Origin: JBLIAZ01 sp047632015
Lineage (GTDB): Bacteria > Bacteroidota > Bacteroidia > Flavobacteriales_C > GCA-002722245
DNA: 23,396 nucleotides
Direction of reading: 5' to 3'
Assembly (NCBI GenBank): GCA_047632015.1
Contig: JBLIBC010000011.1
Span: 1 to 23,396, forward strand
The position numbers and the translations under genes are program-made. Below the pieces are notes generated by a model that worked only from the letters and a program-made list of their open reading frames with translations, was not told where the DNA came from and made no database searches. This document shows, piece by piece, positions 7,638 through 15,920 of this stretch (positions are counted from its first letter, which is position 1; each line of letters opens with the position of its first letter).

Positions 7638-8852
7638 TTAAATCACCTCCGCCACAACAAATACACTTCCTCCCACAAATAATATTTCACCTTCTTTTAA
7701 TTCAGATTTAGCATGTTGATATGCCGAATAAACGGAAGAATAATCCTTTCCAAAGAGTTTTAGTGATGATCCTTTCATTCTCAATTCAGCAGCATTAAGT
7801 GATCGTGGATTCTCCGCAGCACACCAATAATAATTATATTCAATTGGCAGTAAGGACAATATTTCTGTGATTTTCTTGTCTTCCGACATTCCCCATACCA
7901 CACTTACTCCCGAGTATGACTCATTGGAAAGCTGCTTCATTATTTGTTTTACACCATCAATATTATGCCCCACATCACAAATGATTTTTGGGTTGTGTGA
8001 CAACAGTTGCCACCTCCCTTTTAACCCTGTGTTAAGAGTAATACTTTGCAACCCCTTCTGGACGTGCTCTGGTAAAATTAAAAAATGCAATGATTTTAAA
8101 ACTTCAATGCATTTCAATACCGTTCTTTGATTTTCAATTTGATAATCTCCTTGTAGTTCGCATTTATATGTTTCTGTTTCAGCATCGGAAAGGTGCAATC
8201 GCGCATTCTGCTTTTTGACAGCTTGGTTATACACCTCTTGAACCTCGTCTTGCTGACGACCTATTACAACAGGTGTGTTTTCTTTAATAATACCAGCTTT
8301 TTCACCAGCTACTTTTTGTAAAGTGTCACCTAAAAACTGCTCGTGATCTAGAGATATGTTTGTAATTACTGACAAAATAGGATTGACCACATTAGTGCAA
8401 TCAAGTCTTCCTCCTAATCCAGTCTCAATAACAGCTACATCCACTTCTGATTCTTTAAAGTGATCTGCAGCTAAAGCAAAAGTATACTCAAAAAAAGAAG
8501 GTGAAATATCTTTTGAAGGTACTTTGAAATCACCAACAAAATCAATTACTTTTTTTTTATTCACTTCTTTACCGTTCACTTTAATTCTTTCACGAAAATC
8601 CTTTAAGTGCGGTGATGTGAATAATCCAACTTTTAAACCAGACTCCTGAAGGACAGATGCTAACATATGTGATACCGAACCTTTACCGTTAGTACCTGCT
8701 ACATGAATAATTTTAAAAGAATCTTGTGGATTGTCTAGTAACTTCAGTAATGCATTAACCCTCGACAAACCAGGCTTATATGCACTCCAACCTTTTTTAT
8801 CAAGACTTGGTAAGCAAGAATATAAATAGTCAACGGTCTGCTTGTAATCCAT
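7638..8852 (-). CDS. folC: Bifunctional folylpolyglutamate synthase / dihydrofolate synthase
   Basis: This ligase adds glutamate to dihydropteroate or to folates using ATP, in the cytoplasm. The 404-residue protein has a Mur-ligase-type ATP-binding loop, HVAGTNGKGSV at 50-60, followed by LFTSPHLKDFRERI (77-90), ETGLGGRLDCTN (143-154) and the SLDHEQFLGDTL (167-178) and GEKAGIIK (183-190) segments. The C-terminal domain carries ICDVGHNIDG. It is the last gene of a tight series: its ATG lies only 5 bp after the stop of the tonB-like gene, so it is probably translated from the nhaD-exbB-exbD-tonB transcript or part of it. It converges on apaG. Identity is secure. Confidence 0.96.
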   Translation of the reverse strand: MDYKQTVDYLYSCLPSLDKKGWSAYKPGLSRVNALLKLLDNPQDSFKIIHVAGTNGKGSVSHMLASVLQESGLKVGLFTSPHLKDFRERIKVNGKEVNKKKVIDFVGDFKVPSKDISPSFFEYTFALAADHFKESEVDVAVIETGLGGRLDCTNVVNPILSVITNISLDHEQFLGDTLQKVAGEKAGIIKENTPVVIGRQQDEVQEVYNQAVKKQNARLHLSDAETETYKCELQGDYQIENQRTVLKCIEVLKSLHFLILPEHVQKGLQSITLNTGLKGRWQLLSHNPKIICDVGHNIDGVKQIMKQLSNESYSGVSVVWGMSEDKKITEILSLLPIEYNYYWCAAENPRSLNAAELRMKGSSLKLFGKDYSSVYSAYQHAKSELKEGEILFVGGSVFVVAEVI

Positions 8853-8857
8853 GAAAA

Positions 8858-9649
8858 TTAATTCACATGGAAATTTAAAGAAATTGTTCCTTCTTGATAT
8901 TTTGGACCATCAGATTTAGGAGTGTACTTAGTTCCTTTTGCTGCTGCAATAGCTTTCTTTTCGATACAAGCACTCAAATTCGTACCTCCCACCACAATGG
9001 CTTCAATGACCTTTCCACTTTTGTCAACTGTAACTCTGACATCAGCAGTTGCCCGGACTCCACAATCGTGTTTTAAATTCCCGGGATTAACAGCTGTACG
9101 TCCAGAAAAATCAAACACACCAGTAGAACCACCCCCTGGAGGACCAACGTTTGTTGTACCATCAGGAGTTCCTTCACCAGGACCTTTCCCTCCAGCTCCT
9201 TTTCCGTCTGGATTATCTGGACCTTGAATCGCAGCACCGGCTGCTGCTAATCTTGGATCTACCTCTTTTTCTTTTTCTACGGCCTCAGTGCTTTCGCTTT
9301 CTTTCGTGCTTTCAGAAGTGTTTTTTTTTGCCGTACTTGTATTTTTAGCTACTTCCACTGGACTTTCCTCCTGTGTTTTATAGTTTTCATCAGGAATATT
9401 CTGACTTTTACTGGCTGTTTCTGGTACTTCTTGAGTCTCGTCGGACACCTTTTTACTCGTTGCCAAATCATCTGTACTTCCAGCATTTTCGGTTCCTAAA
9501 GCTTCAAACCCAATAGACACATCCCCTTTTGGTGGAGTCATGAATGTAAACCCTAAAAACAAACACAAAATCAGTAAACAAGCATGAACCAGCAACGTGG
9601 TGATTAAACCATTTCGCTTACCATCTTTGTTTTCCTTTCTGTTTGCCAT
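8858..9649 (-). CDS. TonB-family energy transducer
   Basis: TonB links the ion-driven ExbB-ExbD motor in the inner membrane to outer-membrane transporters. This 263-residue protein has a short basic cytoplasmic start (KRNG at 11-14), one membrane helix at about 15-37, a long low-complexity periplasmic linker (about 45-180) rich in Ser, Thr, Glu and Lys and then Gly/Pro, and a C-terminal TonB/TolA-type domain (about 182-263) ending EGTISLNFHVN. The linker has less proline than classic TonB. Two cysteines, Cys196 and Cys228, sit in the periplasmic C-terminal domain and could form a disulfide. It is 13 bp after exbD and 5 bp before folC. A TolA-like role is an alternative; I prefer TonB because of the ExbB-ExbD partners and the C-terminal pattern. 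Confidence 0.88.
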   Translation of the reverse strand: MANRKENKDGKRNGLITTLLVHACLLILCLFLGFTFMTPPKGDVSIGFEALGTENAGSTDDLATSKKVSDETQEVPETASKSQNIPDENYKTQEESPVEVAKNTSTAKKNTSESTKESESTEAVEKEKEVDPRLAAAGAAIQGPDNPDGKGAGGKGPGEGTPDGTTNVGPPGGGSTGVFDFSGRTAVNPGNLKHDCGVRATADVRVTVDKSGKVIEAIVVGGTNLSACIEKKAIAAAKGTKYTPKSDGPKYQEGTISLNFHVN

Positions 9650-9662
9650 TTATTTGATTGAT

Positions 9663-10061
9663 TTACTTCACTTTGGTACGAACCACAATTTTTTCGTAAC
9701 CCATGGATTTTGCCTCTGCAATAACCTCCATACCTTTCTCCCAAGACACTTGGGCGTCAGCTAAAAATATCAGCGATGGATGTTCAACATCAGTTGATTT
9801 TTCCTGTAATATAGTCAAGACTCCTTCAAAACTGGACTCTTGACCATTGATCATGTAGGTGTAATCTTTTGAAACTTCTACTACAATTTCTGAATGCACT
9901 AGGGCTTTGTTAGCAGCAACTTTTGGTAAATCAATGTCTAAACCGTGAACAGTTACAAATGTTGAAAGGACAATAAAAAAAATCAACAACAAAAACACGA
10001 TGTCCGTCATAGAGGACATGTTAAAAGTAGCGTCAACTTTATTTCTTGATCTTAAGTTCAT
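9663..10061 (-). CDS. exbD: ExbD/TolR-family biopolymer transport protein
   Basis: A 132-residue partner of the ExbB channel. It has a short cytoplasmic start, one membrane helix (about 19-36) and a periplasmic domain. The ion-carrying aspartate of the family is visible as Asp20 in SMTDIVFLLLIFFIVL. The periplasmic part includes GLDIDLPKV (40-48), typical of the family, and a C-terminal beta-rich segment ending VVRTKVK. It lies 36 bp after exbB and 13 bp before the tonB-like gene, so the three form a complete ExbB-ExbD-TonB energising unit. A TolR role is possible from sequence alone, but no pal or tolB gene is nearby. Confidence 0.93.
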   Translation of the reverse strand: MNLRSRNKVDATFNMSSMTDIVFLLLIFFIVLSTFVTVHGLDIDLPKVAANKALVHSEIVVEVSKDYTYMINGQESSFEGVLTILQEKSTDVEHPSLIFLADAQVSWEKGMEVIAEAKSMGYEKIVVRTKVK

Positions 10062-10097
10062 TTTAGATTGGTATTAATTACCAGTAAATATTAACAA

Positions 10098-10808
10098 CTA
10101 TGACGTTGGTTGATGCAGTAAATCCATGAATTCCATAGACTTATCCTCCATATCATGCACTACCCTGTCCACTTTAGCTACCAATGTATTATATCCTAAA
10201 TAAGCAATTATCCCTACAATTAAACCTGCCACTGTGGTAGTCATTGCAAACATGATCCCTTGTGAAAGACTTTCAATTTGAACTCCTCCTGCGCCTCCCT
10301 GTGCCATTTCATGGAAAGTACTCATCATTCCGATTACAGTTCCTAAAAAACCAATCATAGGTGCTGCTCCAGAAATGGTAGCCAATATTGATAAGTTCTT
10401 TTCCATTACTGAAACCTCTAATTTACCAACGGTTTCAATGGAAGTTGAGATGTCTTTTAACGGTCGTCCCAATCGTGAAATTCCTTTTTCAAGCATTCTT
10501 GACACTGGCGTATCATTTTGAGCACACAATGATTTCGCTTCATCAAATTTACCCGCAGTTACATGGTCTTTAATGGTCGACATGAAATCAGGATTGATTT
10601 TAGTAGCCTTTTGAATAGCCGTATAACGCTCCACCCAAATATAAACTGCTATGATAGACAACACCAACAACGGTACAATGATGATCCAAGAGTCCAATAA
10701 CAAGTCGAAAATAGGTAAGGTTTCTTCTGTCTGGGACAATCCATCCACAACGTCACTTACAGTAGTGGAATCAGCCGCCACTTTTATCATTTGTTCTTCT
10801 TCTGGCAT
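10098..10808 (-). CDS. exbB: MotA/TolQ/ExbB-family channel protein
   Basis: The channel-forming subunit of an ExbB-ExbD motor, 236 residues. A membrane helix at about 37-56 is followed by a cytoplasmic loop (about 65-140), then two more helices. The family signature is GFLGTVIGM at 154-162, followed by the MFAMTTTVAGLIVGIIAYLGYN stretch in the last helix. Thr residues in these helices face the ion path in known members. Translation may begin at Met1 or at Met7; there is no ribosome-binding signal to decide. It lies 48 bp behind nhaD and 36 bp before exbD, and no promoter was recognised in that 48-bp gap. Confidence 0.93.
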   Translation of the reverse strand: MPEEEQMIKVAADSTTVSDVVDGLSQTEETLPIFDLLLDSWIIIVPLLVLSIIAVYIWVERYTAIQKATKINPDFMSTIKDHVTAGKFDEAKSLCAQNDTPVSRMLEKGISRLGRPLKDISTSIETVGKLEVSVMEKNLSILATISGAAPMIGFLGTVIGMMSTFHEMAQGGAGGVQIESLSQGIMFAMTTTVAGLIVGIIAYLGYNTLVAKVDRVVHDMEDKSMEFMDLLHQPTS

Positions 10809-10856
10809 CTTAAAGTCTTGTTATTTAATATTTGAACGTTTGCTTTTTCAATTTTA

Positions 10857-12323
10857 TTATATGATGTCACTAAACATCGCAATGTAAACTGCAGCTCCTG
10901 CAAGGTATCCAACTAATGCAGGTAAACTCATTTTTTTCATGTACCAAACGAAATCAATTTTTAATATTCCCATGATAGCTACTCCAGCAGCTGAACCGAT
11001 TATCAAACATGATCCTCCGGTTCCAGCACAATATGCTAAGAACACCCAAAACTCATGATCTTGTGGGTATGCAACTCCAGGCACATAAGCTCCAATATCA
11101 TACATACCCATAGCACCTGCTACTAATGGAACGTTATCTACAATTGACGAAAGCACCCCGATAATTACATTGATAACGTATAAATTGCCTATTGACTCCT
11201 GAAGCCCTCCTGCCAAATCAACTAAGTGTCCCGCGGTGGACAAAGCTCCCACTGCAATCAAAATACCTAAGAAAAACAGCACAGACGGTGTATCAACTTT
11301 TCTAAGCACACCAATAACCGAAAGATGTGATTTATCCTCGTGCTTCTTTTTTCTGTGTAAAATTTCAGTAACTAACCACATTGCCCCTAATCCTCCAAGA
11401 ATACCCATGAACGGTGGTAAGTGTGTGATCATTTTAAATACTGGCACCATTAGTAAGGCCGCAACTCCAAAAAAGAACACGAATTTTCTTTCAAAATCAG
11501 TTGTTGGTTCTGCTTCGTGTTCAGGCAACACACTTTTCTCAGGCCGTCTAACATTTCCTTTAAGTGTTTTTGATATCCATATTAATGGAATAAGCATACA
11601 TACTAAAGAAGGTATTATGGCTTTCATGATTATAGTACCAGCAGTCACTTGCCCACCTACCCATAACATAATTGTAGTAACATCTCCAATTGGTGACCAA
11701 GCACCTCCAGCATTTGCTGCAATAATTACCATACCTGCAAAAATCCAAAGGTCTTTTTTATCAGCAATTAGTTTTTTCAACAGCGCAGCCATCACAATCG
11801 AAGTTGTCAAGTTGTCCAATGCAGCTGAGAAAAAGAAAGTAAGAAGACAGATAATCCACAACAATGTCGACTTTTTTGTAGTGGTAATTTTATCGGTCAC
11901 TACCGCAAAACCTTCATGTGCATCAATCAGTTCCACAATTGTCATTGCTCCAATAAGGAAAAATAAAATTTCAGCGATTTCAATTAAATGATGTTGTAAT
12001 CCGTGGACTACGTAGTGAGTTACTAAATGTCCTGTTTCGTGGGCATCAGCAGTTTGCGCTGCCATTCCAACTGGATTCACAATCCCTTCCTGACCAATCC
12101 AAATGGCGAAACCTTTTAAATTACCACTAGCACTTTCGATCCAGCTATCAATAGGAACATCCAAGTTAATTCCGAACACACCGTCAGCACCTAACACAAG
12201 CAATGTCCAAACTGCTACACCTGTTAACAAAGCCGAAGCAGCTTTATCCACTTTAATATTGTGTTCTAAGGCAATCATTGCATATCCAAAAACGAAGACA
12301 GCAACCATCAAAATGTAAATCAT
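10857..12323 (-). CDS. nhaD: NhaD-type Na+/H+ antiporter
   Basis: An inner-membrane antiporter of the ion-transporter superfamily that exports Na+ (or Li+) in exchange for H+. The 488-residue protein has about a dozen hydrophobic segments. Family landmarks are EIAEILFFLIGAMTIVE (115-131), SAALDNLTTSIVMAAL (166-181) and ANAGGAWSPIGDVTTIML (203-220). Between the second and third hydrophobic segments is a hydrophilic stretch (about 55-112) ending in a regular run of histidines at 95, 99, 103, 107 and 111, plus His112. A terminator at 12503-12535 separates it from the gene upstream. It is followed at 48 bp by exbB, so it probably heads the nhaD-exbB-exbD-tonB-folC transcript. Together with Na+-NQR it completes a sodium cycle. 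Confidence 0.93.
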   Translation of the reverse strand: MIYILMVAVFVFGYAMIALEHNIKVDKAASALLTGVAVWTLLVLGADGVFGINLDVPIDSWIESASGNLKGFAIWIGQEGIVNPVGMAAQTADAHETGHLVTHYVVHGLQHHLIEIAEILFFLIGAMTIVELIDAHEGFAVVTDKITTTKKSTLLWIICLLTFFFSAALDNLTTSIVMAALLKKLIADKKDLWIFAGMVIIAANAGGAWSPIGDVTTIMLWVGGQVTAGTIIMKAIIPSLVCMLIPLIWISKTLKGNVRRPEKSVLPEHEAEPTTDFERKFVFFFGVAALLMVPVFKMITHLPPFMGILGGLGAMWLVTEILHRKKKHEDKSHLSVIGVLRKVDTPSVLFFLGILIAVGALSTAGHLVDLAGGLQESIGNLYVINVIIGVLSSIVDNVPLVAGAMGMYDIGAYVPGVAYPQDHEFWVFLAYCAGTGGSCLIIGSAAGVAIMGILKIDFVWYMKKMSLPALVGYLAGAAVYIAMFSDII

Positions 12324-12466
12324 AATCGTAGTTTTTTAAGTTGGTAATTAGGCGAATTTAATGATACCTCACAACCCTTGAAACAATAATTAACATTTTT
12401 TTTATTAGCACATCGTTAATAACCTTTCTCGGGAATTGAAACAGCTGCTAGCAAAGCATATCAGGT

Positions 12467-12482
12467 TGAAATCAAGATTTCA
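12467..12482. repeat. Short inverted repeat upstream of nhaD
   Basis: TGAAATC and GATTTCA are perfect 7-bp arms around a 2-bp AA centre. The site lies 144-159 bp upstream of the nhaD start and just past the terminator of the preceding gene. It could be an operator for the nhaD transcript, but a 7-bp arm can arise by chance in AT-rich DNA, and I did not find a convincing promoter next to it. Confidence 0.3.
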
Positions 12483-12502
12483 TACTCTCAGTATTAAGCA
12501 TA

Positions 12503-12535
12503 AAAAAAGGAGAACCAATTTGATTCTCCTTTTTT
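12503..12535 (-). terminator. Rho-independent terminator of the small secreted-protein gene
   Basis: A stem of GGAGAA (12509-12514) with TTCTCC (12524-12529) and a 9-nt loop is flanked by an A run (12502-12508) and a T run (12530-12535), which lengthen the pairing to 12 bp and give a U tract. It begins 19 bp after the stop of the 144-codon gene on the minus strand and separates that gene from nhaD. Confidence 0.85.
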
Positions 12536-12554
12536 ACTAAATAATTATGCATCA

Positions 12555-12989
12555 CTACAAATCGTCTGGATCCGGAGCAGCAGTAAATTTCTTTTTTGGT
12601 GCTTTAATGTGTTTCACAAAAACAACATTTACTAATTCATCGTCCATCGTAATTTGAGTAGTTGAAATCCCATTAGTCACAACAAAGTCACCTCCAGCTT
12701 TAAATTTTTGTGTGTACAATTCATATGTACCATCGGCGTTTCGGATTTTAAGTTGGGTGATTTTTAATTCCTCCACCCTAACCATTCCAACATAACAATC
12801 AGCATTCGAACCTTTTCTGAAGGTAATAACAACACCTTCGTGCCAACCATTCTCAACTTCAGTCGCTCCTCTTTCTTCAAACTTTTTAGCGTATCTCTCA
12901 TAACAATTACCCACACTTCCTGCAGGAGCTGCTGCAACCAATATGGTTAGCAAAGGTAAAATCATCAAAGCAAACAATTTATTTTTCAT
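12555..12989 (-). CDS. Small secreted protein of unknown function
   Basis: I do not recognise this 144-residue protein. It has a clear signal peptide: Lys2 and Lys4, a hydrophobic core at about 5-20, and a likely cut near Ala21-Ala23. No lipobox is visible, so it is probably periplasmic or released. The mature part has two cysteines (Cys29 and Cys65) that could form a disulfide, a mixed charged and beta-prone body (about 50-128), and a basic then acidic tail (KAPKKKFTAAPDPDDL). It is a single-gene unit: a terminator follows it, and comM runs divergently 172 bp away. No function can be inferred from neighbours. The length, clean signal peptide and own terminator make it a real gene. Confidence 0.8.
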   Translation of the reverse strand: MKNKLFALMILPLLTILVAAAPAGSVGNCYERYAKKFEERGATEVENGWHEGVVITFRKGSNADCYVGMVRVEELKITQLKIRNADGTYELYTQKFKAGGDFVVTNGISTTQITMDDELVNVVFVKHIKAPKKKFTAAPDPDDL

Positions 12990-13116
12990 TTTCTATCGTA
13001 TTAAGGTTATGCATATTCATAGGCAACAACTTTGCCAAAACCACAACATATCACTCACAAAAATAATAATTTTTTAATCACCTACTATTTTTTACATCAA
13101 GTATATGCTTTTGTAT

Positions 13117-13136
13117 TTATTATTATTATTATTATT
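13117..13136. repeat. TTA trinucleotide repeat upstream of comM
   Basis: Six uninterrupted TTA units plus TT, followed by TTG at the break, 25 bp upstream of the comM start codon. The surrounding DNA is also AT-rich. Such tracts can change length by slippage, which here would alter the spacing between any upstream promoter element and the start codon. No protein is encoded across it. Confidence 0.8.
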
Positions 13137-13161
13137 GTAATTTTACATTAAATATTATTTT

Positions 13162-14700
13162 ATGCTATTAAAAACTCATGGTGGAATTATTCAAGGAGTT
13201 GAAGCAACAGTCATCACCATCGAAGTGACTGTCACCCGCGGAGCAAAAATTCATTTAGTTGGACTTCCTGATAATGCAGTTCGTGAAAGCAACATCAGGA
13301 TTGAAACCGCTTTAAAAAACATCAATTACAAAATCCCTGGGAAAAAGATTGTAATTAACATGGCTCCTGCTGATATTAAAAAAGAAGGTTCCGCATATGA
13401 TTTAGGAATTGCTATCGGGATTCTAGGAGCGTCCGAACAAATTAATTCAAAAAAAATTGGTGACTACATGATGATGGGAGAATTGTCGTTGGACGGAAGC
13501 ATACTACCCATTAAAGGCACACTCCCTTTAGCTATAAAAGCAAAAGAAGAAGGTTTTAAAGGTATAATAATTCCAGCTGAAAACGCCACGGAAGGAGCGA
13601 TAGTAGATGGTTTAGACGTTTTCGGGGTTAGTAACATCAAAGAAGTAATTGATTTTTTTGACGACAAAATCAATTTAAAAAAACACAGTATTAATACTAG
13701 GGAAAAGTTTTTTGAATGTTTAAAAAATCCTCGATACGATTTTATGGATGTGAAAGGTCAAGCGAATATCAAACGCGCCATGGAAATTGCTGCAGCTGGT
13801 GGGCACAACGTTTTATTGATTGGTCCTCCGGGGGCAGGAAAAACAATGCTAGCTAAAAGATTACCATCTATTCTTCCCCCGATGACTTTGCACGAAGCGC
13901 TTGAAACCACAAAAATTCACTCCATTGCTGGAAAATCTGCCAAATTCGATGGGTTAATTGCCGAAAGACCATTTCGATCACCACACCATACAATAAGTGA
14001 TGTCGCATTAATTGGTGGGGGTAGTTATCCCCAACCGGGAGAAGTGTCCCTTGCGCATAACGGTGTATTGTTTTTAGATGAGCTTCCTGAATTTAAAAGA
14101 AATGTACTTGAAGTAATGCGTCAACCTTTGGAAGAAAGAATTGTGTCAGTTTCCCGAGCAAAATTTTCGGTTGATTATCCAGCAGGAATTATGTTGATTG
14201 CTTCAATGAATCCATGTGCTTGCGGATACTATAATCATCCGGACAAAGAGTGTGTTTGTCCTCCAGGTTCTGTTCAACGTTATTTGAATAAAGTTTCGGG
14301 ACCCTTACTTGACAGAATAGATTTACATGTTGAAGTCACCCCTGTTAGTTTTGATGAGCTATCAAGTAAAACAAATGAAGAGACCAGCGACTCCATTAGA
14401 CAACGCGTGATGGAAGCAAGAGAAATTCAATCCAAAAGGTTTCTTGAAAATTCAGAATTTCATTGCAATGCTCACCTTGAAGGCAGACTTATGAAATCAT
14501 GCTGCGCATTAAGTTCACAATCATTAGGATTATTGAAGAAAGCCATGGATAAATTTAACTTATCAGGAAGAGCGTACGATAGAATACTAAAAGTTTCAAG
14601 GACCATTGCGGATTTAGATAAATCAAAGGAAGTAACTATTAAGCACTTAGCTGAAGCTATTCAATTTCGCTCACTAGACAGGGAAGATTGGGCGGGTTAA
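13162..14700 (+). CDS. comM: YifB/ComM-family Mg-chelatase-like AAA+ ATPase
   Basis: A 512-residue AAA+ protein. In naturally competent bacteria ComM is a hexameric helicase that promotes branch migration during integration of incoming DNA; the family is also common where competence is unknown. An N-terminal ChlI-type domain (about 1-170; HLVGLPDNAVRES at 31-43) is followed by the ATPase core: Walker A GPPGAGKT at 221-228, the FRSPHHTISDVALIGGG segment (271-287), Walker B GVLFLDELPEF at 301-311, and the arginine-finger region GPLLDRIDLHVEV at 380-392. A cysteine group, Cys352, Cys354, Cys364 and Cys366, matches the family's CxC...CxC element. The gene stands alone, ends at a strong terminator and converges on dnaN. 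No competence gene is beside it, so natural transformation is not shown. Confidence 0.93.
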   Translation: MLLKTHGGIIQGVEATVITIEVTVTRGAKIHLVGLPDNAVRESNIRIETALKNINYKIPGKKIVINMAPADIKKEGSAYDLGIAIGILGASEQINSKKIGDYMMMGELSLDGSILPIKGTLPLAIKAKEEGFKGIIIPAENATEGAIVDGLDVFGVSNIKEVIDFFDDKINLKKHSINTREKFFECLKNPRYDFMDVKGQANIKRAMEIAAAGGHNVLLIGPPGAGKTMLAKRLPSILPPMTLHEALETTKIHSIAGKSAKFDGLIAERPFRSPHHTISDVALIGGGSYPQPGEVSLAHNGVLFLDELPEFKRNVLEVMRQPLEERIVSVSRAKFSVDYPAGIMLIASMNPCACGYYNHPDKECVCPPGSVQRYLNKVSGPLLDRIDLHVEVTPVSFDELSSKTNEETSDSIRQRVMEAREIQSKRFLENSEFHCNAHLEGRLMKSCCALSSQSLGLLKKAMDKFNLSGRAYDRILKVSRTIADLDKSKEVTIKHLAEAIQFRSLDREDWAG

Positions 14701-14727
14701 CAATCAAACATGTAGTACTTAAGGCAT

Positions 14728-14757
14728 AAAAAAAGCGAGTAAATACTCGCTTTTTTT
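14728..14757. terminator. Bidirectional terminator between comM and dnaN
   Basis: A perfect GC-containing stem, GCGAGT (14735-14740) with ACTCGC (14745-14750) around an AAAT loop, is bracketed by seven A (14728-14734) and seven T (14751-14757). Either strand therefore gives a hairpin followed by a U tract. It lies 27 bp after the comM stop and 20 bp after the dnaN stop of the converging genes. Confidence 0.92.
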
Positions 14758-14777
14758 ATTGTACTATATTTAAATGA

Positions 14778-15893
14778 CTATACCATTACCGGCATTACCA
14801 ACATCAAAACATCTTCTTTTTCTTTGTCGATAGTGGAAGGAATAATTAATCCTGCTCTGTTTGGAGCGCTCATTTCAATGTTTACTTCGTCGGAATCAAC
14901 ATTGTTTAACATGTCAATTAAAAAACGAGAGTTAAATCCTATTTCCATGTCCTCACCTTGATAACTACATGTCAGCCTTTCATTTGCTTCATTAGAATAA
15001 TCTATATCTTCGGCAGATATATTCAATTCCATTCCTGCAATCTTAAACCTCACTTGATAAGTAGATTTATTTGCAAAAATAGAAACCCTCTTAATAGAGT
15101 TCAACAACAATTGTTTGTCTACTGTCAACACGTTTGGATTTTCTTTAGGAATCACCGCTTCGTAATTTGGATATTTACCTTCTAATAAACGACAAATTAA
15201 CTTTACATCACCGTATGAAAAATAGGCGTTGTTTTGGTTAAAATCTATACTTACTTCATCATCAGAATTTGATAAAGAATTTTTTAACAAGGTCAATGGC
15301 TTAGAAGGTAATATGATAGAAGTACTTAACTCTGAAGTAACATCAAACCTACTGTACCTCACCAATTTATGTGCATCAGTAGCTACAAATGTAATGTTGT
15401 CCTTTGCTATATCACAATAAACACCACTCATAATTGGACGAAGTTCGTCATTTCCAGCAGCGAATAAAGTTTTATTAATAGCTTTCAACAATATGTCGGA
15501 ACTTAAGCTCAAATGAGACTCTTGCTCCACAGCTGGCACTCTTGGGAAATCGTTTCCGCTGAATCCGCTTAACTTATACTTTCCATAATCGGAAGATATT
15601 TCAATTGCGAAGTTCTCTTCATTTACCGAAAACGTAAGTGGATGATCAGCAAAAGACTTGATAATATCCAACAAAAACTTCGCTGGGATTGCTACATCAA
15701 AAGTGCTTTTTGAATCAATCTTCAGCTGCGAACTCATTGTCGTACCCAAGTCCGAAGCAGTTACATGAAGTACACCTTTTTTGATTTCAAACAAAAAATT
15801 GTCTAAAATTGGCAAGGTATTGTTGTTGTTCAACACACCACTAATTAACTGTAATTGTTTGGTTAACGAAGCACTAGAAACGATGAATTTCAT
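14778..15893 (-). CDS. dnaN: DNA polymerase III sliding clamp (beta subunit)
   Basis: The ring-shaped clamp that holds the replicative polymerase on DNA. The 371-residue protein starts MKFIVSSASLTKQLQLISGV, as expected, and shows the three-domain pattern: AIPAKFLLDIIKSF (69-82), the AAGNDELRPIMSGVY (140-154) and FVATDAHKLVRYS (163-175) segments, GKYPNYEAVIP in the third domain, and the family C-terminus LMLVMPVMV. It is not beside dnaA; it lies 126 bp downstream of parC on the same strand. That gap contains a match to the -7 element, so dnaN may have its own promoter. It shares a terminator with comM. Identity is secure. Confidence 0.97.
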   Translation of the reverse strand: MKFIVSSASLTKQLQLISGVLNNNNTLPILDNFLFEIKKGVLHVTASDLGTTMSSQLKIDSKSTFDVAIPAKFLLDIIKSFADHPLTFSVNEENFAIEISSDYGKYKLSGFSGNDFPRVPAVEQESHLSLSSDILLKAINKTLFAAGNDELRPIMSGVYCDIAKDNITFVATDAHKLVRYSRFDVTSELSTSIILPSKPLTLLKNSLSNSDDEVSIDFNQNNAYFSYGDVKLICRLLEGKYPNYEAVIPKENPNVLTVDKQLLLNSIKRVSIFANKSTYQVRFKIAGMELNISAEDIDYSNEANERLTCSYQGEDMEIGFNSRFLIDMLNNVDSDEVNIEMSAPNRAGLIIPSTIDKEKEDVLMLVMPVMV

Positions 15894-15920
15894 GATTGGA
15901 TTTTATTAAAATTATGCTGG

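Noticed and set aside
11236..11991. A 251-codon open frame on the plus strand opposite nhaD
   Set aside because: It is a mirror of the strongly conserved nhaD coding strand. Its translation is low-complexity and has no family pattern.
13022..13036. Short hairpin GGCAA/TTGCC upstream of the small secreted-protein gene as a riboswitch or attenuator
   Set aside because: A 5-bp stem alone is too little, and no conserved leader structure or T run goes with it.
13058..13065. Match to TAnnTTTG on the minus strand upstream of the small secreted-protein gene
   Set aside because: No TTG lies at a usable -33 distance, and such 8-mers are common in this AT-rich spacer.
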